The notes below the pieces were generated by a model. The model was not told the origin of the DNA and ran no database searches. It saw nothing but the letters and a program-made list of their open reading frames with translations. A stretch of 64,000 bases of DNA from JACNKV01 sp964645915 (GTDB taxonomy: Bacteria; Fidelibacterota; Marinisomatia; Marinisomatales; JACNKV01), in assembly GCA_964645915.1 (NCBI GenBank), contig CAZYDH010000006.1, positions 1 through 64,000 on the forward strand, read 5' to 3'. This document shows, in pieces, positions 53,148 through 61,334 of the stretch (positions within the stretch are counted from its first letter, which is position 1; each line of letters starts with the position of its first letter). The position numbers were made by a program, and so were the translations under genes.

Positions 53148-54305
53148 ATGCAGGATTTCTTCCAGATCAGATCCCTTCTTTCCGATGAAGAATCGGTTAT
53201 TCAAAATACTGCAGGAGAGTTTGTAAAATCTGAATTCTTGCCACATATTCAACAACATTTCAGAGAGGGTACATTCCCTACTGAGATTATCCCAAAATTA
53301 GGTGAGCTTGGATTTCTAGGTCCGACCCTTCCGATCGAATTTGGCGGAAGCGGTATCTCAAATGTTGCTTATGGCCTATTAATGCAGGAACTTGAATATG
53401 GTGACTCCGGGTTACGTAGCTTTGCAAGCGTACAAGGAGGGCTTGTCATGTATCCCATATACCGATATGGTTCTGATCTACAAAAATCTCGATGGCTACC
53501 CCAATTAGCAAAAGGAGAAGCTATCGGATGCTTTGGGCTCACTGAGCCAAACCATGGATCTGATCCGGAGGGAATGAAGACAACTGCAAAATGGGATGGT
53601 AGTAACTGGATCCTAAATGGAACTAAAATGTGGATCACAAACGGAAGCTTTGCTGATGTTGCGGTTGTCTGGGCAAAAGACGAAAACCATGTTGTACAGG
53701 GGTTCTTAGTAGAGAAAGATACTCCAGGATTTACTGCACCCATCATGCATGGTAAAATGAGTTTGCGTGCTTCCGTTACATCCGAGCTGGTTTTAGAAAA
53801 TGTTTGCATCCCTGAGGATAACCGACTCCCTAATACCCAAGGATTGAGTGCGCCTCTTAGCTGTCTAACCCAAGCTCGGTATAGTATCGCCTGGGGAGTG
53901 TTGGGGGCTGCTATAGATTGCTATCTGACTTCTTTGGAGTATTCAAAAGATCGCCAACAATTTGGAAAGCCAATTGCCAGTTATCAATTAACCCAGAAAA
54001 AATTTGCTGATATGTTAACTGAAATCACCAAAGCACAGTTAATGGTGATTCAGCTGGGACGTTTAAAAGATGAAGGAAAAATGACATTTCAGCAAGTCTC
54101 TATGGCAAAACGAAACAATGTCGAGATGGCAATGACTATAGCTCGAACCGCACGAAGTATCTTAGGAGCAAACGGAATCACCGATGATTACCCTATCATG
54201 AGACATATGGCTAACCTGGAGTCCGTGTTCACCTATGAAGGGACACACGAAATGCATACTTTGATCCTTGGAGAGGCAATTACCGGGATTAAAGCCTTCG
54301 ATTAA
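53148..54305 (+). CDS. Glutaryl-CoA dehydrogenase-like acyl-CoA dehydrogenase
   Basis: A 385-residue flavoprotein. The C-terminus TYEGTHEMHTLILGEAITGI (catalytic Glu364) is the glutaryl-CoA dehydrogenase signature. SGLRSFASVQ holds the Arg that binds the second carboxylate in that enzyme, and GCFGLTEPNHGSDP and SLRASVTSELVLENV agree with it. Known enzymes oxidise and decarboxylate glutaryl-CoA to crotonyl-CoA. The start is five bases after the PrpD-like gene. No lysine-degradation genes are near, so glutaryl-CoA would have to come from 2-oxoadipate or elsewhere. Confidence 0.86.
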   Translation: MQDFFQIRSLLSDEESVIQNTAGEFVKSEFLPHIQQHFREGTFPTEIIPKLGELGFLGPTLPIEFGGSGISNVAYGLLMQELEYGDSGLRSFASVQGGLVMYPIYRYGSDLQKSRWLPQLAKGEAIGCFGLTEPNHGSDPEGMKTTAKWDGSNWILNGTKMWITNGSFADVAVVWAKDENHVVQGFLVEKDTPGFTAPIMHGKMSLRASVTSELVLENVCIPEDNRLPNTQGLSAPLSCLTQARYSIAWGVLGAAIDCYLTSLEYSKDRQQFGKPIASYQLTQKKFADMLTEITKAQLMVIQLGRLKDEGKMTFQQVSMAKRNNVEMAMTIARTARSILGANGITDDYPIMRHMANLESVFTYEGTHEMHTLILGEAITGIKAFD

Positions 54306-54330
54306 CACATCATAACCACCAACATAAATC

Positions 54331-55497
54331 ATGTTTAAAACACTTACAAATAAATTTATTCCCAACACAAAAGAGTCATCACAAACCTACCGATCACGGG
54401 TTGGTAAATTTCAAGGATGGACATCCATCGTTGTCAATTTTGTTCTTTTTATCTTTAAACTTACCATTGGATTAATTACCCGGTCGATCAGTGTGATAGC
54501 GGATGCCGTACACACTTTTTCGGATGTGATCTCTTCTGGTGTGGTCATTTGGGGTTTTCATGAAGCCGAAAAGCCGGCTGATGCAGATCATCCATATGGG
54601 CATGGAAGAGTCGAATACATCGCGACGTTGATTGTTGCGATTTTACTTGTTGTCGCTGGAATTGAATTTATTGAATCTTCTATCCATCGCATTTTGCATC
54701 CAGAGCCCGTTAATCCACAGTGGTGGATGATCTTTTTTATCTTTATCACTATTATTATTAAAGAAATCACAGCTCGATATGCTGAATATTTATCCTCATT
54801 AATCGCCAGTGGAACTTTACATGCAGATGCTTGGCACCATCGAGTCGATGCAATTTCATCTGCCTTAGTTGTAATTGCAATGATTGCTGGAAAATTTGGA
54901 TATTATGCTCTAGATGGCTGGATGGGATTAGGTGTTTCACTTTTCATCATTTGGACTGGATTTGAAATCGCAAAAGAAGCCATCGATGATCTAATCGGAA
55001 AACCTCCAACTGAAGATGAAGTAGAAGAAATTCGTAATTTGGTATTGTTGATCGATGGTGTCTTGGGTGTCCATGATATTATCATCCACAGTTATGGGCA
55101 TGATAAGTTTATCAGCTTGCATATTGAAATTGATGCTGAAGAATCACAGGAAAAAGCTCATGATATTGCCGAAGAAGCTGAAGCGGTAATCTATAAAAAA
55201 ACCGGTGCGGAACCCACTGTTCATATTGACCCTATCCAACCCAACAATCCTTTGGTGAAAAAGGTAAAATCTTATTTGGAGAAAACTTGGAATTCAGATG
55301 AGCAAATCATCGGTTTCCATGATATTCGTATTGTAGATACCGAAAAACATCATGTGATTTTATTTGGTGTTAATATTCAGGCGGACTCAACAAAAAAAGA
55401 ACGAGTCTTGTGCAGTAAAATGTTACAAGATTCTATGCAAACTAATTTCCCCAATTTTGAGATTAATATAAAAGTTTCATCTTTATCAAAATTTTAG
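54331..55497 (+). CDS. Cation diffusion facilitator transporter
   Basis: A 388-residue CDF family exporter with six membrane helices (about 30-210) and a C-terminal metallochaperone-like cytoplasmic domain (about 215-310), then a further ferredoxin-like stretch. The metal-site motifs are HTFSD in helix 2 and HHRVD in helix 5, both HxxxD; DADHPYGHGRVE is the loop signature. Zinc or another divalent ion is exported. It lies 25 bases after the dehydrogenase gene and ends in a strong terminator. Confidence 0.92.
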   Translation: MFKTLTNKFIPNTKESSQTYRSRVGKFQGWTSIVVNFVLFIFKLTIGLITRSISVIADAVHTFSDVISSGVVIWGFHEAEKPADADHPYGHGRVEYIATLIVAILLVVAGIEFIESSIHRILHPEPVNPQWWMIFFIFITIIIKEITARYAEYLSSLIASGTLHADAWHHRVDAISSALVVIAMIAGKFGYYALDGWMGLGVSLFIIWTGFEIAKEAIDDLIGKPPTEDEVEEIRNLVLLIDGVLGVHDIIIHSYGHDKFISLHIEIDAEESQEKAHDIAEEAEAVIYKKTGAEPTVHIDPIQPNNPLVKKVKSYLEKTWNSDEQIIGFHDIRIVDTEKHHVILFGVNIQADSTKKERVLCSKMLQDSMQTNFPNFEINIKVSSLSKF

Positions 55498-55514
55498 ATT
55501 AGATAGATTATAAT

Positions 55515-55542
55515 AAAAAAGCCACCCATGGGTGGCTTTTTT
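55515..55542. terminator. Bidirectional rho-independent terminator
   Basis: Arms of six A plus GCCACC (55515-55526) and GGTGGC plus six T (55531-55542) around CATG. It separates the convergent CDF gene and the LysM lipoprotein gene. Confidence 0.94.
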
Positions 55543-55561
55543 ATTTTTTTGGGGTTTATAT

Positions 55562-55969
55562 CTAAGAATTCGGGTCCAATTTTTCTCTTAGCTGAATGAT
55601 CATTCCCGGGAAAAGAATTCCATCATTCGTTTCAAGGACATCCTCATTATCCCAGTAAACAATGATCCAAGATTTTTCATCTCCGTAGGTTTTTCCTGCG
55701 ATGGTCCAAAGATTGTCTCCTTCTTTCACTGTATATTGAGTAAATGTTGGCTTCGACTGTTTTACTTCATCTACCGGTTTTTTCATATCAAGGAAATGAT
55801 AAGGGAAAATTAAATTTGGATTATCTCCGATTTGTTTACGATTCCATTCATAGATATCTCGCCATCTTTTCCAATCACCATATTCTTTTTTGGCAATCTT
55901 GAACAAATAATCTCCGGGGAGAATCATATATTCTTCCCAACCGAATTTTGATGTAATAGGTACCGGCAT
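55562..55969 (-). CDS. LysM-domain part of a lipoprotein split by an assembly gap
   Basis: 135 residues from an internal Met to the stop. A degenerate LysM-like stretch (about 12-50, ILPGDYLFKIAKKEYGDWKRW-like, with W and N) is followed by a clear LysM domain (about 78-130, YTVKEGDNLWTIAGKTYGD). LysM binds peptidoglycan. The frame stays open upstream through codons for EELTITTDVT, which is the exact continuation of the lipoprotein N-terminus beyond the gap. Removing one 55-base repeat and the 100 N joins both parts into one frame of 305 residues. So this is the C-terminal part of one gene, not a gene of its own. Confidence 0.85.
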   Translation of the reverse strand: MPVPITSKFGWEEYMILPGDYLFKIAKKEYGDWKRWRDIYEWNRKQIGDNPNLIFPYHFLDMKKPVDEVKQSKPTFTQYTVKEGDNLWTIAGKTYGDEKSWIIVYWDNEDVLETNDGILFPGMIIQLREKLDPNS

Positions 55970-55983
55970 TGTGACATCGGTGG

Positions 55984-56038
55984 TGATTGTTAATTCTTCA
56001 GTGGATGCAAATAAATCTTCCTGTTCAAATACCTGGGT
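55984..56038. repeat. 55-base direct repeat, left copy, at an assembly gap
   Basis: Identical to 56139-56193 and ending directly at the run of N. A 55-base identity at both contig ends is what a k=55 assembly graph leaves behind, so it is most likely one sequence shown twice. Confidence 0.9.
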
Positions 56039-56138
56039 NNNNNNNNNNNNNNNNNNNNNNNNNNNNNNNNNNNNNNNNNNNNNNNNNNNNNNNNNNNNNN
56101 NNNNNNNNNNNNNNNNNNNNNNNNNNNNNNNNNNNNNN
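56039..56138. other. Assembly gap of exactly 100 N
   Basis: Unresolved bases. The round length marks a scaffolder default rather than a measured gap. The identical flanks suggest the contigs overlap and nothing is missing. Confidence 0.97.
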
Positions 56139-56193
56139 TGATTGTTAATTCTTCAGTGGATGCAAATAAATCTTCCTGTTCAAATACCTGGGT
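56139..56193. repeat. 55-base direct repeat, right copy, at an assembly gap
   Basis: Identical to 55984-56038. In this copy the lipoprotein frame is read correctly from the signal peptide side. Confidence 0.9.
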
Positions 56194-56634
56194 TTCATCT
56201 TTTTCTTCAACCACTTTCGCTTCTTCAATTTCCGGAGTTGTAGTTACTGATGGTCGTTCATTTACTGATTCATCAACAGTTTCAATTCTATCGTTTGAAA
56301 GTTGTGTACTTATCGATGTTTTTACAGTTTCAATTGTTTCAATGGATTCTTTTTCTTCCAATGATGATTGCACATCTACATGATGAATATTTACGGGTTC
56401 AGAACTTTTTTCGATTATTTGATCCGGTTCGTTCTGAGTAATTAATTGTTGATGATTGATGATAGGTTCATCACCTGAGTTCAACGTTATTCTCTCTGTA
56501 CTTGAATCCAATAACGAAGGTTTAAGGATTTTAGGAGATTCTACATCAATTTCAGGAGCGGTTTGTGTCCCGCAAGTGATAAACATCAATACATAGAATA
56601 GAGATGTTATCAGAATTAAGTTGGTACGGCGCAT
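56139..56634 (-). CDS. N-terminal part of the LysM lipoprotein
   Basis: 165 residues up to the gap. Signal peptide with lipobox (VLMFITCGTQ), so the protein is anchored to a membrane. A long linker rich in Glu, Thr, Ile, Val and Ser follows (about 25-160, with IETIETVKTSIS and EEAKVVEEKDE), probably an unstructured spacer. The frame ends at ASTEELTI, which continues in the LysM part after the gap. The full protein would be a lipoprotein with a spacer and C-terminal peptidoglycan-binding LysM, suited to link membrane and cell wall. Confidence 0.82.
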
Positions 56635-56662
56635 TTTTTAATTCCTTATGATAATTAAGAAA

Positions 56663-56668
56663 ATTATA
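56663..56668 (-). promoter_or_regulatory. Possible -10 box of the LysM lipoprotein gene
   Basis: TATAAT on the minus strand, 29 bases before the start codon at 56634. No convincing -35 is seen at 17 bases, so support is limited. Confidence 0.35.
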
Positions 56669-56739
56669 TGTTTTGTGAGGTGGGAAGTTCCTTATATTTT
56701 ATTTTATATCACAAATAGAAAAAGGAATGGTTTGAAAAA

Positions 56740-56758
56740 ATATCAGACTGAATGATAT
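56740..56758 (-). terminator. Weak terminator overlapping the mutase stop
   Basis: Arms ATATCA and TGATAT with a 7-base spacer, followed on the minus strand by six T. The stem is short and A/T only, and it overlaps the last codons of the mutase gene. Confidence 0.4.
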
Positions 56759-58242
56759 TCCCCAAATATTTCTCGAAGCGCAGTAGCTATTTCTCCAACA
56801 GTACAACGTGCACGAACACTGTCTAGAATATAAGGGATAAGATTTTCGCCACCCGCAGCAGCTGTTTTTAGTTCATTCAATATGGTAGTAGTTTGGTCAT
56901 TGTCTCGATCGCATTTATATTCGTGTAATTGCTGAAGGTGATTCTCTACCATATTTTGGTCAATTTTCAGCAAGGTTTGATCAACAGTATCTTCTGAATC
57001 TTCAAAGCGATTTAATCCAACAATAATTTGCTTCTTAGCATCTACATCTTTTTGATATTGATATGCACTATTTTGAATCTCATTCTGGATCCAGTTAGAT
57101 TCAATCGCTTTTACTGCACCACCCATTTTATCTATTTCATCAATTATTGATTGAGCTTCAGATTCTAAATCGTCGGTGAGTTTTTCAATAATATAACTCC
57201 CCGCTAATGGGTCGGGGTATTCAGGTATTCCTGATTCATGAGCGATTACTTGCTGTGTGCGTAATGCTAATTTCGCTGCATCTTCTGTTGGGAGAGACAA
57301 TGCTTCATCTCTACTATTGGTGTGTAGAGACTGTGTCCCACCTAAAACTGCCGACATCGCTTGAATTGTCGTTCGAACCACGTTATTATCAATTTGTTGG
57401 GCAGTAAGCGTTGACCCTCCGGTTTGAGTGTGAAAACGACACAACATTGCTTTTTCATTAGTCACATTAAAACGGTGTTTCATGATCTTTGCCCAAAGTC
57501 TTCTAGCGGTTCTAAACTTTGCCACCTCAGTCAAGAAATCATTATGGGCATTAAAAAAGAATGATAATCTCGTTCCAAAACGATTCACATCCAATCCGGC
57601 ATCTATTGCATTTTGCACATAAGCAATTCCGTTTGCGAGCGTAAATGCCAACTCCTGTGCAGCGGTACTTCCTGCTTCTCGAATATGATAACCGGAAATA
57701 GAAATCGTATTCCATTTAGGAACATGTGTATCGCAAAACTCAAAAACATTACGAACAAGTCTCATAGATGGTCCTGGCGGATAAATATACGTACCCCGTG
57801 CTATATATTCTTTTAGAATATCATTTTGTATCGTACCACATAGTTTATCAACAGAAATGTTTTTCTGTTCTGCCAGTACGATATACATTGCCAACAGGAT
57901 GGGTGCTGTGGCATTTATCGTCATGGATGTAGAAACCTGATCAAGCGGAATTTGATCAAATAAAGTTTCCATGTTCTCCATTGAAGAAATTGGGACACCG
58001 ACCTTGCCAACCTCTCCAATAGACATTGAGTGATCGGAGTCATAACCAATTTGAGTAGGTAGATCAAATGCAACTGAGAGTCCACTAACTCCCTGCTCTA
58101 ATAAATAACGATATCGTTTATTTGTTTCTTGTGCAGAGGTAAATCCTGCATATTGGCGCATTGTCCAGAGACGTTTTTTATACATCTCTTCGTAGACACC
58201 TCGGGTGAAAGGATATTGACCGGGCTTTTCTATTTTAGCCAT
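56743..58242 (-). CDS. Methylmalonyl-CoA mutase large (catalytic) subunit
   Basis: B12-dependent isomerisation of methylmalonyl-CoA and succinyl-CoA. The 499-residue protein is the substrate-binding TIM barrel only; the cobalamin domain must be a separate subunit, which is not in this window. MRQYAGF (Tyr31) has the Tyr of methylmalonyl-CoA mutase rather than the Phe of isobutyryl-CoA mutase, and RLSFFF (Arg225) keeps the Arg that holds the carboxylate. GTIQNDILKEYIARGTYIYPP (in two parts, near 136-156) and FHTQTGGSTLTAQQ are family hallmarks. It follows the DjlA-like gene by six bases. It would feed propionyl units into the citrate cycle. Confidence 0.92.
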   Translation of the reverse strand: MAKIEKPGQYPFTRGVYEEMYKKRLWTMRQYAGFTSAQETNKRYRYLLEQGVSGLSVAFDLPTQIGYDSDHSMSIGEVGKVGVPISSMENMETLFDQIPLDQVSTSMTINATAPILLAMYIVLAEQKNISVDKLCGTIQNDILKEYIARGTYIYPPGPSMRLVRNVFEFCDTHVPKWNTISISGYHIREAGSTAAQELAFTLANGIAYVQNAIDAGLDVNRFGTRLSFFFNAHNDFLTEVAKFRTARRLWAKIMKHRFNVTNEKAMLCRFHTQTGGSTLTAQQIDNNVVRTTIQAMSAVLGGTQSLHTNSRDEALSLPTEDAAKLALRTQQVIAHESGIPEYPDPLAGSYIIEKLTDDLESEAQSIIDEIDKMGGAVKAIESNWIQNEIQNSAYQYQKDVDAKKQIIVGLNRFEDSEDTVDQTLLKIDQNMVENHLQQLHEYKCDRDNDQTTTILNELKTAAAGGENLIPYILDSVRARCTVGEIATALREIFGEYHSV

Positions 58243-58248
58243 GATATT

Positions 58249-58980
58249 CTATAAGGCTCTTTCCTTCTTGATATTTTGATATGCTTGGTTCACCGCTTTA
58301 AACTTATCTTCAGCAAATAGTCGAAATTCATCTCCAAGATGAGTCACTTTATCAGGGTGATATTTATTTGCCATGTGTCGATAGGCTTTTTTGATTTCAA
58401 TGTCAGAAGCTCTTGAATCAATTTCTAAAATCTTATAATCCGCATGTGTGTCTTTAACAAACATTGACTTGATGGAATCAAAATCATTATTGTTAATATT
58501 TAAATAACGAGCAATAGTATGAATAACGTTTATTTCATCAGGATGCACATGACCATCCGCTTGTGAAAGACCAAATAGAACATGAATTAATTCAAGCCGA
58601 CTGGGGTGATCCATTGATTGCTGAATTTGGCGACAAACATCTCGTAGCGGATAATCCTGTTTCAAAACATCTTTGAACAAAGTCATGAAGTCTTGGACAT
58701 CTTGAGGACGGAATTGTTTTTGCAAAAAATTCTTTACATAATCCAACTCCGATTTTAACAACTGTTTATCCGCTTTCATGACAGAACCAAAAAGCACTAA
58801 TACCGACACAATAAAATCACCACCACGAGTTTGTGTTGGTCTTTGATTCGAGCTATACTGTGAATTATAATGACTCTGATTTTGAAACATCCCTGCAAGA
58901 GAATACCCAATTATTGCACCAATCGGACCGCCAAAAGCCCAACCTAATCCACTCCACAGTAGTCGTTTACCTATGCTCAT
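58249..58980 (-). CDS. DjlA-like co-chaperone (TerB plus J domain)
   Basis: A 243-residue protein. An N-terminal glycine-rich hydrophobic segment (WAFGGPIGAIIGYSLAG, about 14-30) may anchor it. A TerB-like helical domain (about 55-160) with LFGLSQADGHVHPDE is followed by a C-terminal J domain (about 178-243) with the HPDK motif at 208-211. J domains stimulate DnaK ATPase. The order TerB then J is that of DjlA. It is six bases before the mutase gene, though a shared function is not evident. Confidence 0.85.
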   Translation of the reverse strand: MSIGKRLLWSGLGWAFGGPIGAIIGYSLAGMFQNQSHYNSQYSSNQRPTQTRGGDFIVSVLVLFGSVMKADKQLLKSELDYVKNFLQKQFRPQDVQDFMTLFKDVLKQDYPLRDVCRQIQQSMDHPSRLELIHVLFGLSQADGHVHPDEINVIHTIARYLNINNNDFDSIKSMFVKDTHADYKILEIDSRASDIEIKKAYRHMANKYHPDKVTHLGDEFRLFAEDKFKAVNQAYQNIKKERAL

Positions 58981-59071
58981 ATATTAATCTTTTATTTAAT
59001 GTGATATAAAATGTGACAATCTTAAATAATTATCGGTATGAATTTACATCATTCAACTAAAGATAAAACGA

Positions 59072-59647
59072 ATGGATTTACAGTTTTCTTTATCAAGAAA
59101 CGGGGTAAATTCCCGCATGAAAATTTCATTGATGACGCGGTTTGGCTTATGGATCGAAACCCTTACTTCAAACAAAGCATCTAGGGCACCTGCTGGAAAA
59201 GTTTCTAGTTCGGGGGAGGGTGTAAGTTCTATTTTGTTTATCCTCCCACCAGAAGAAGAACATTATAGAATTGCTGAACACTTCTTGAAATCTATTTCTA
59301 TTTCAAATAAAACGATCGTTTTTTTATGTAGTTCTGAACAAAAACACCTTGCCTCCCCTTGGTTAACCAAATATATCTTTACCTACTCAGAAATCAATCT
59401 GAATCGATGGAGACTGCCAAATCCGGAGTTGATAAGCAAACTTCAAAATGCGTTTGATGCTGTTGTAGATATGTCACCGATCTTTTATCCAATATCTGCA
59501 ATTCTCACAAAAAAATCCAACGCACTGCTTCGTATTGGTTTAAATGACAAAGACACAGACGAATATTACAATATAATCTCAAAAAAGAATCGAACCGACT
59601 CATTAGAAAAAGCGTATATAAATATTCAACAATTATTAGGCTTATGA
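59072..59647 (+). CDS. Protein of unknown function coupled to glmU
   Basis: A 191-residue protein that I cannot name. The middle has SSILFILPPEEEHYRIAEHF (about 50-69), then NAFDAVVDMSPIFYPISAILTKKSNALLRIGLNDKD (pieces between 128 and 165). The pattern of 'FDavvDlsp...saiLt..SnA..RiGl' recalls the nucleotide-binding half of glycosyltransferase family 9 and similar Bacteroidetes hypothetical proteins. The stop overlaps the glmU start as ATGA. A second in-frame ATG at 59117 is an alternative start. A role in sugar or envelope metabolism is plausible but unproven. Confidence 0.65.
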   Translation: MDLQFSLSRNGVNSRMKISLMTRFGLWIETLTSNKASRAPAGKVSSSGEGVSSILFILPPEEEHYRIAEHFLKSISISNKTIVFLCSSEQKHLASPWLTKYIFTYSEINLNRWRLPNPELISKLQNAFDAVVDMSPIFYPISAILTKKSNALLRIGLNDKDTDEYYNIISKKNRTDSLEKAYINIQQLLGL

Positions 59648-60843
59648 AAAAAATATATCTATTTGAAAATCAGCATGCTCTTGATTTAGAGCCACTCTCT
59701 TTAACTCGACCAACTTTTGATCTACGCTGTGGACCACTCACCCTGCTTGAACGTATCCAAAAGATAAAAAATGAAGTTCCCATTTCACTATTTGTTAGAG
59801 ATGAAATTTCTGAGATCACAAAAGAAAAGCATCCTTCTTTAACCGTTAATCCCAAATCAACAGAAGATGGAATTTGGTTGTTAGGAAATGTTTTATGGAC
59901 AGAAGAAAACATTTTAGAAATTGAAAAATCCTCTAATACATTATTTACTGATAAAAATGGATTGATTGTTGCTGCACATTTATCTGCTCAAGAAAGTGAA
60001 CAGTGGTTAAAAAATGGTGGCCCATTATCCAACTCAATACCTCAAGTTGAAAACAGCATCAAATTGGGAGTAACCGTTTTAAGCTACCTATGGAATTTTA
60101 TCCAATCTATTCCAGAAGCTATTCAATACGATAAACAGTTTTTCGAAATAGGAGTCAACAAAGGTCATCAAGATTGGATTAACTCTGATCAAATTTATAT
60201 TGATGGACACGACTCAATAATGCCGGGTGTAATCATTGATGCATCTGAAGGACCTGTCGTTCTTGGTAAGGATGTACAGATTTCCAGCTTTTCTTATTTA
60301 AAAGGACCATTATTTATCGGAGACAATTCTATTGTGCAGCCACATTCACAGATAAAACAGAGTGTTTTTGGTCCACAATGCCGTATCTCCGGAGAATTAA
60401 GCAATGTCATTTTTCAGGGATATTCTAACAAAGCCCATTACGGTTTTTTAGGTAATGCTTATCTCGGAGAATGGGTCAATTTAGGTGCCGGGACCACAAA
60501 TAGTAATTTAAAAAACACTTACGAAAGTGTCGCTGTTCGTGTAAACGATCGTACAGTTGATACCCAATCAATATTTATTGGTTCATTTATTGGTGATCAT
60601 ACAAAAACTGCTATTGGGACTCTCCTCAATACCGGAACAACAATAGGCCCCGGGTGTAACATCGTTTCCAATGGATTCCCACGTCGTAGCATTCCGGCCC
60701 TTACTTGGTATATCAACGGAAAATTAAAAAATGCAGATGTGCATCAATTCTTACAAACCGCGGATGTGGTGATGAAACGAAGAGATAAAAATTTATCTGA
60801 ATCTGAAAAGCAATTGTTTGTTTATTTAAATAACAAAAAATAA
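59644..60843 (+). CDS. GlmU-type sugar nucleotidyltransferase/acetyltransferase (NTP_transf_4 family)
   Basis: A 399-residue enzyme of the alternative GlmU family known from the FCB group. LSLTRPTFDLRCGPLTLLER (in two parts, near 20-39) is the N-terminal NTP_transf_4 motif. The C-terminal half (about 200-370) is a left-handed beta helix of hexapeptide repeats (IMPGVIID, VVLGKDVQI, LFIGDNSIV, WVNLGAGTTNSNLK, TAIGTLLNTG). Acetyl transfer and uridylyl transfer to give UDP-GlcNAc for peptidoglycan and lipid A are probable. The ATGA overlap with the preceding gene implies coupling. Confidence 0.85.
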   Translation: MKKIYLFENQHALDLEPLSLTRPTFDLRCGPLTLLERIQKIKNEVPISLFVRDEISEITKEKHPSLTVNPKSTEDGIWLLGNVLWTEENILEIEKSSNTLFTDKNGLIVAAHLSAQESEQWLKNGGPLSNSIPQVENSIKLGVTVLSYLWNFIQSIPEAIQYDKQFFEIGVNKGHQDWINSDQIYIDGHDSIMPGVIIDASEGPVVLGKDVQISSFSYLKGPLFIGDNSIVQPHSQIKQSVFGPQCRISGELSNVIFQGYSNKAHYGFLGNAYLGEWVNLGAGTTNSNLKNTYESVAVRVNDRTVDTQSIFIGSFIGDHTKTAIGTLLNTGTTIGPGCNIVSNGFPRRSIPALTWYINGKLKNADVHQFLQTADVVMKRRDKNLSESEKQLFVYLNNKK

Positions 60844-60859
60844 CTCGGTGAACTAAGTA

Positions 60860-60888
60860 TTGACCAAGGCGATTGCTTCGTGTATATT
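60860..60888 (+). promoter_or_regulatory. Strong sigma-70-like promoter
   Basis: TTGACC (60860-60865), a 17-base spacer and TATATT (60883-60888), close to the TTGACA/TATAAT consensus. AAAGGAG (60902-60908) and the ATG at 60916 follow at proper distances. It would express the zinc-ribbon and DUF3467 genes. Confidence 0.75.
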
Positions 60889-60915
60889 TCCCTCCCGTTT
60901 TAAAGGAGTTTACGA

Positions 60916-61302
60916 ATGTTAGAAGGTATTATTTGCCCTGTCTGCGAATCTACATTAGAAGAAATAGACTTAAAAGAGTCTTTGGTTTGTGTCCATTGCA
61001 AAGTTGATCTTCGTGATAGAAAATTTTTAGATTTCTTAGAATATCTTATGGCAAATGGGATCGTTGAAAATCTAGATTTTTTCGACACAGAAGTATACCA
61101 AGAAGATATTGAGCGTCTTGAACCCGAAGATGAAGAAGAAGTCGATCCTTCCGAATATGAAAAAAGGAAGGAAACTTTTAGTCTATATGAAAATGAAATG
61201 GTCCAACAACAATCTAAGGAAGAAGAAGAAGACACCTCATTTGAAGAGTTTAAAGGGATTGAAGAAGATTGGGAAGAATTCAATCAACAGAATAAAAAAT
61301 AA
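60916..61302 (+). CDS. Zinc-ribbon protein with acidic tail
   Basis: A 128-residue protein. Two Cys pairs, CPVC (about 7-10) and CVHC (about 25-28), form a zinc ribbon. The remainder (about 45-128) is strongly acidic and Glu-rich with few hydrophobic residues, probably helical or disordered. I see no enzyme motif. It could bind nucleic acid or a protein partner. A near-consensus promoter and a good ribosome binding site indicate solid expression, and the DUF3467 gene lies 32 bases downstream. Confidence 0.75.
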   Translation: MLEGIICPVCESTLEEIDLKESLVCVHCKVDLRDRKFLDFLEYLMANGIVENLDFFDTEVYQEDIERLEPEDEEEVDPSEYEKRKETFSLYENEMVQQQSKEEEEDTSFEEFKGIEEDWEEFNQQNKK

Positions 61303-61334
61303 TTTTTATAAATAGCCATCGAAAAGAGGAACAA

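Noticed and set aside
55984..56193. True tandem 55-base repeat in the lipoprotein gene
   Set aside because: Both copies abut a default 100-N gap and the gene becomes a single intact frame when one is removed, so duplication by assembly is the simpler reading.
60900..61283. Serine-rich minus-strand reading frame opposite the zinc-ribbon gene
   Set aside because: The Ser-rich protein is the mirror of Glu-rich codons (GAA/GAG read as TTC/CTC, TCC). The plus-strand gene has a promoter, ribosome binding site and zinc-ribbon Cys pairs.
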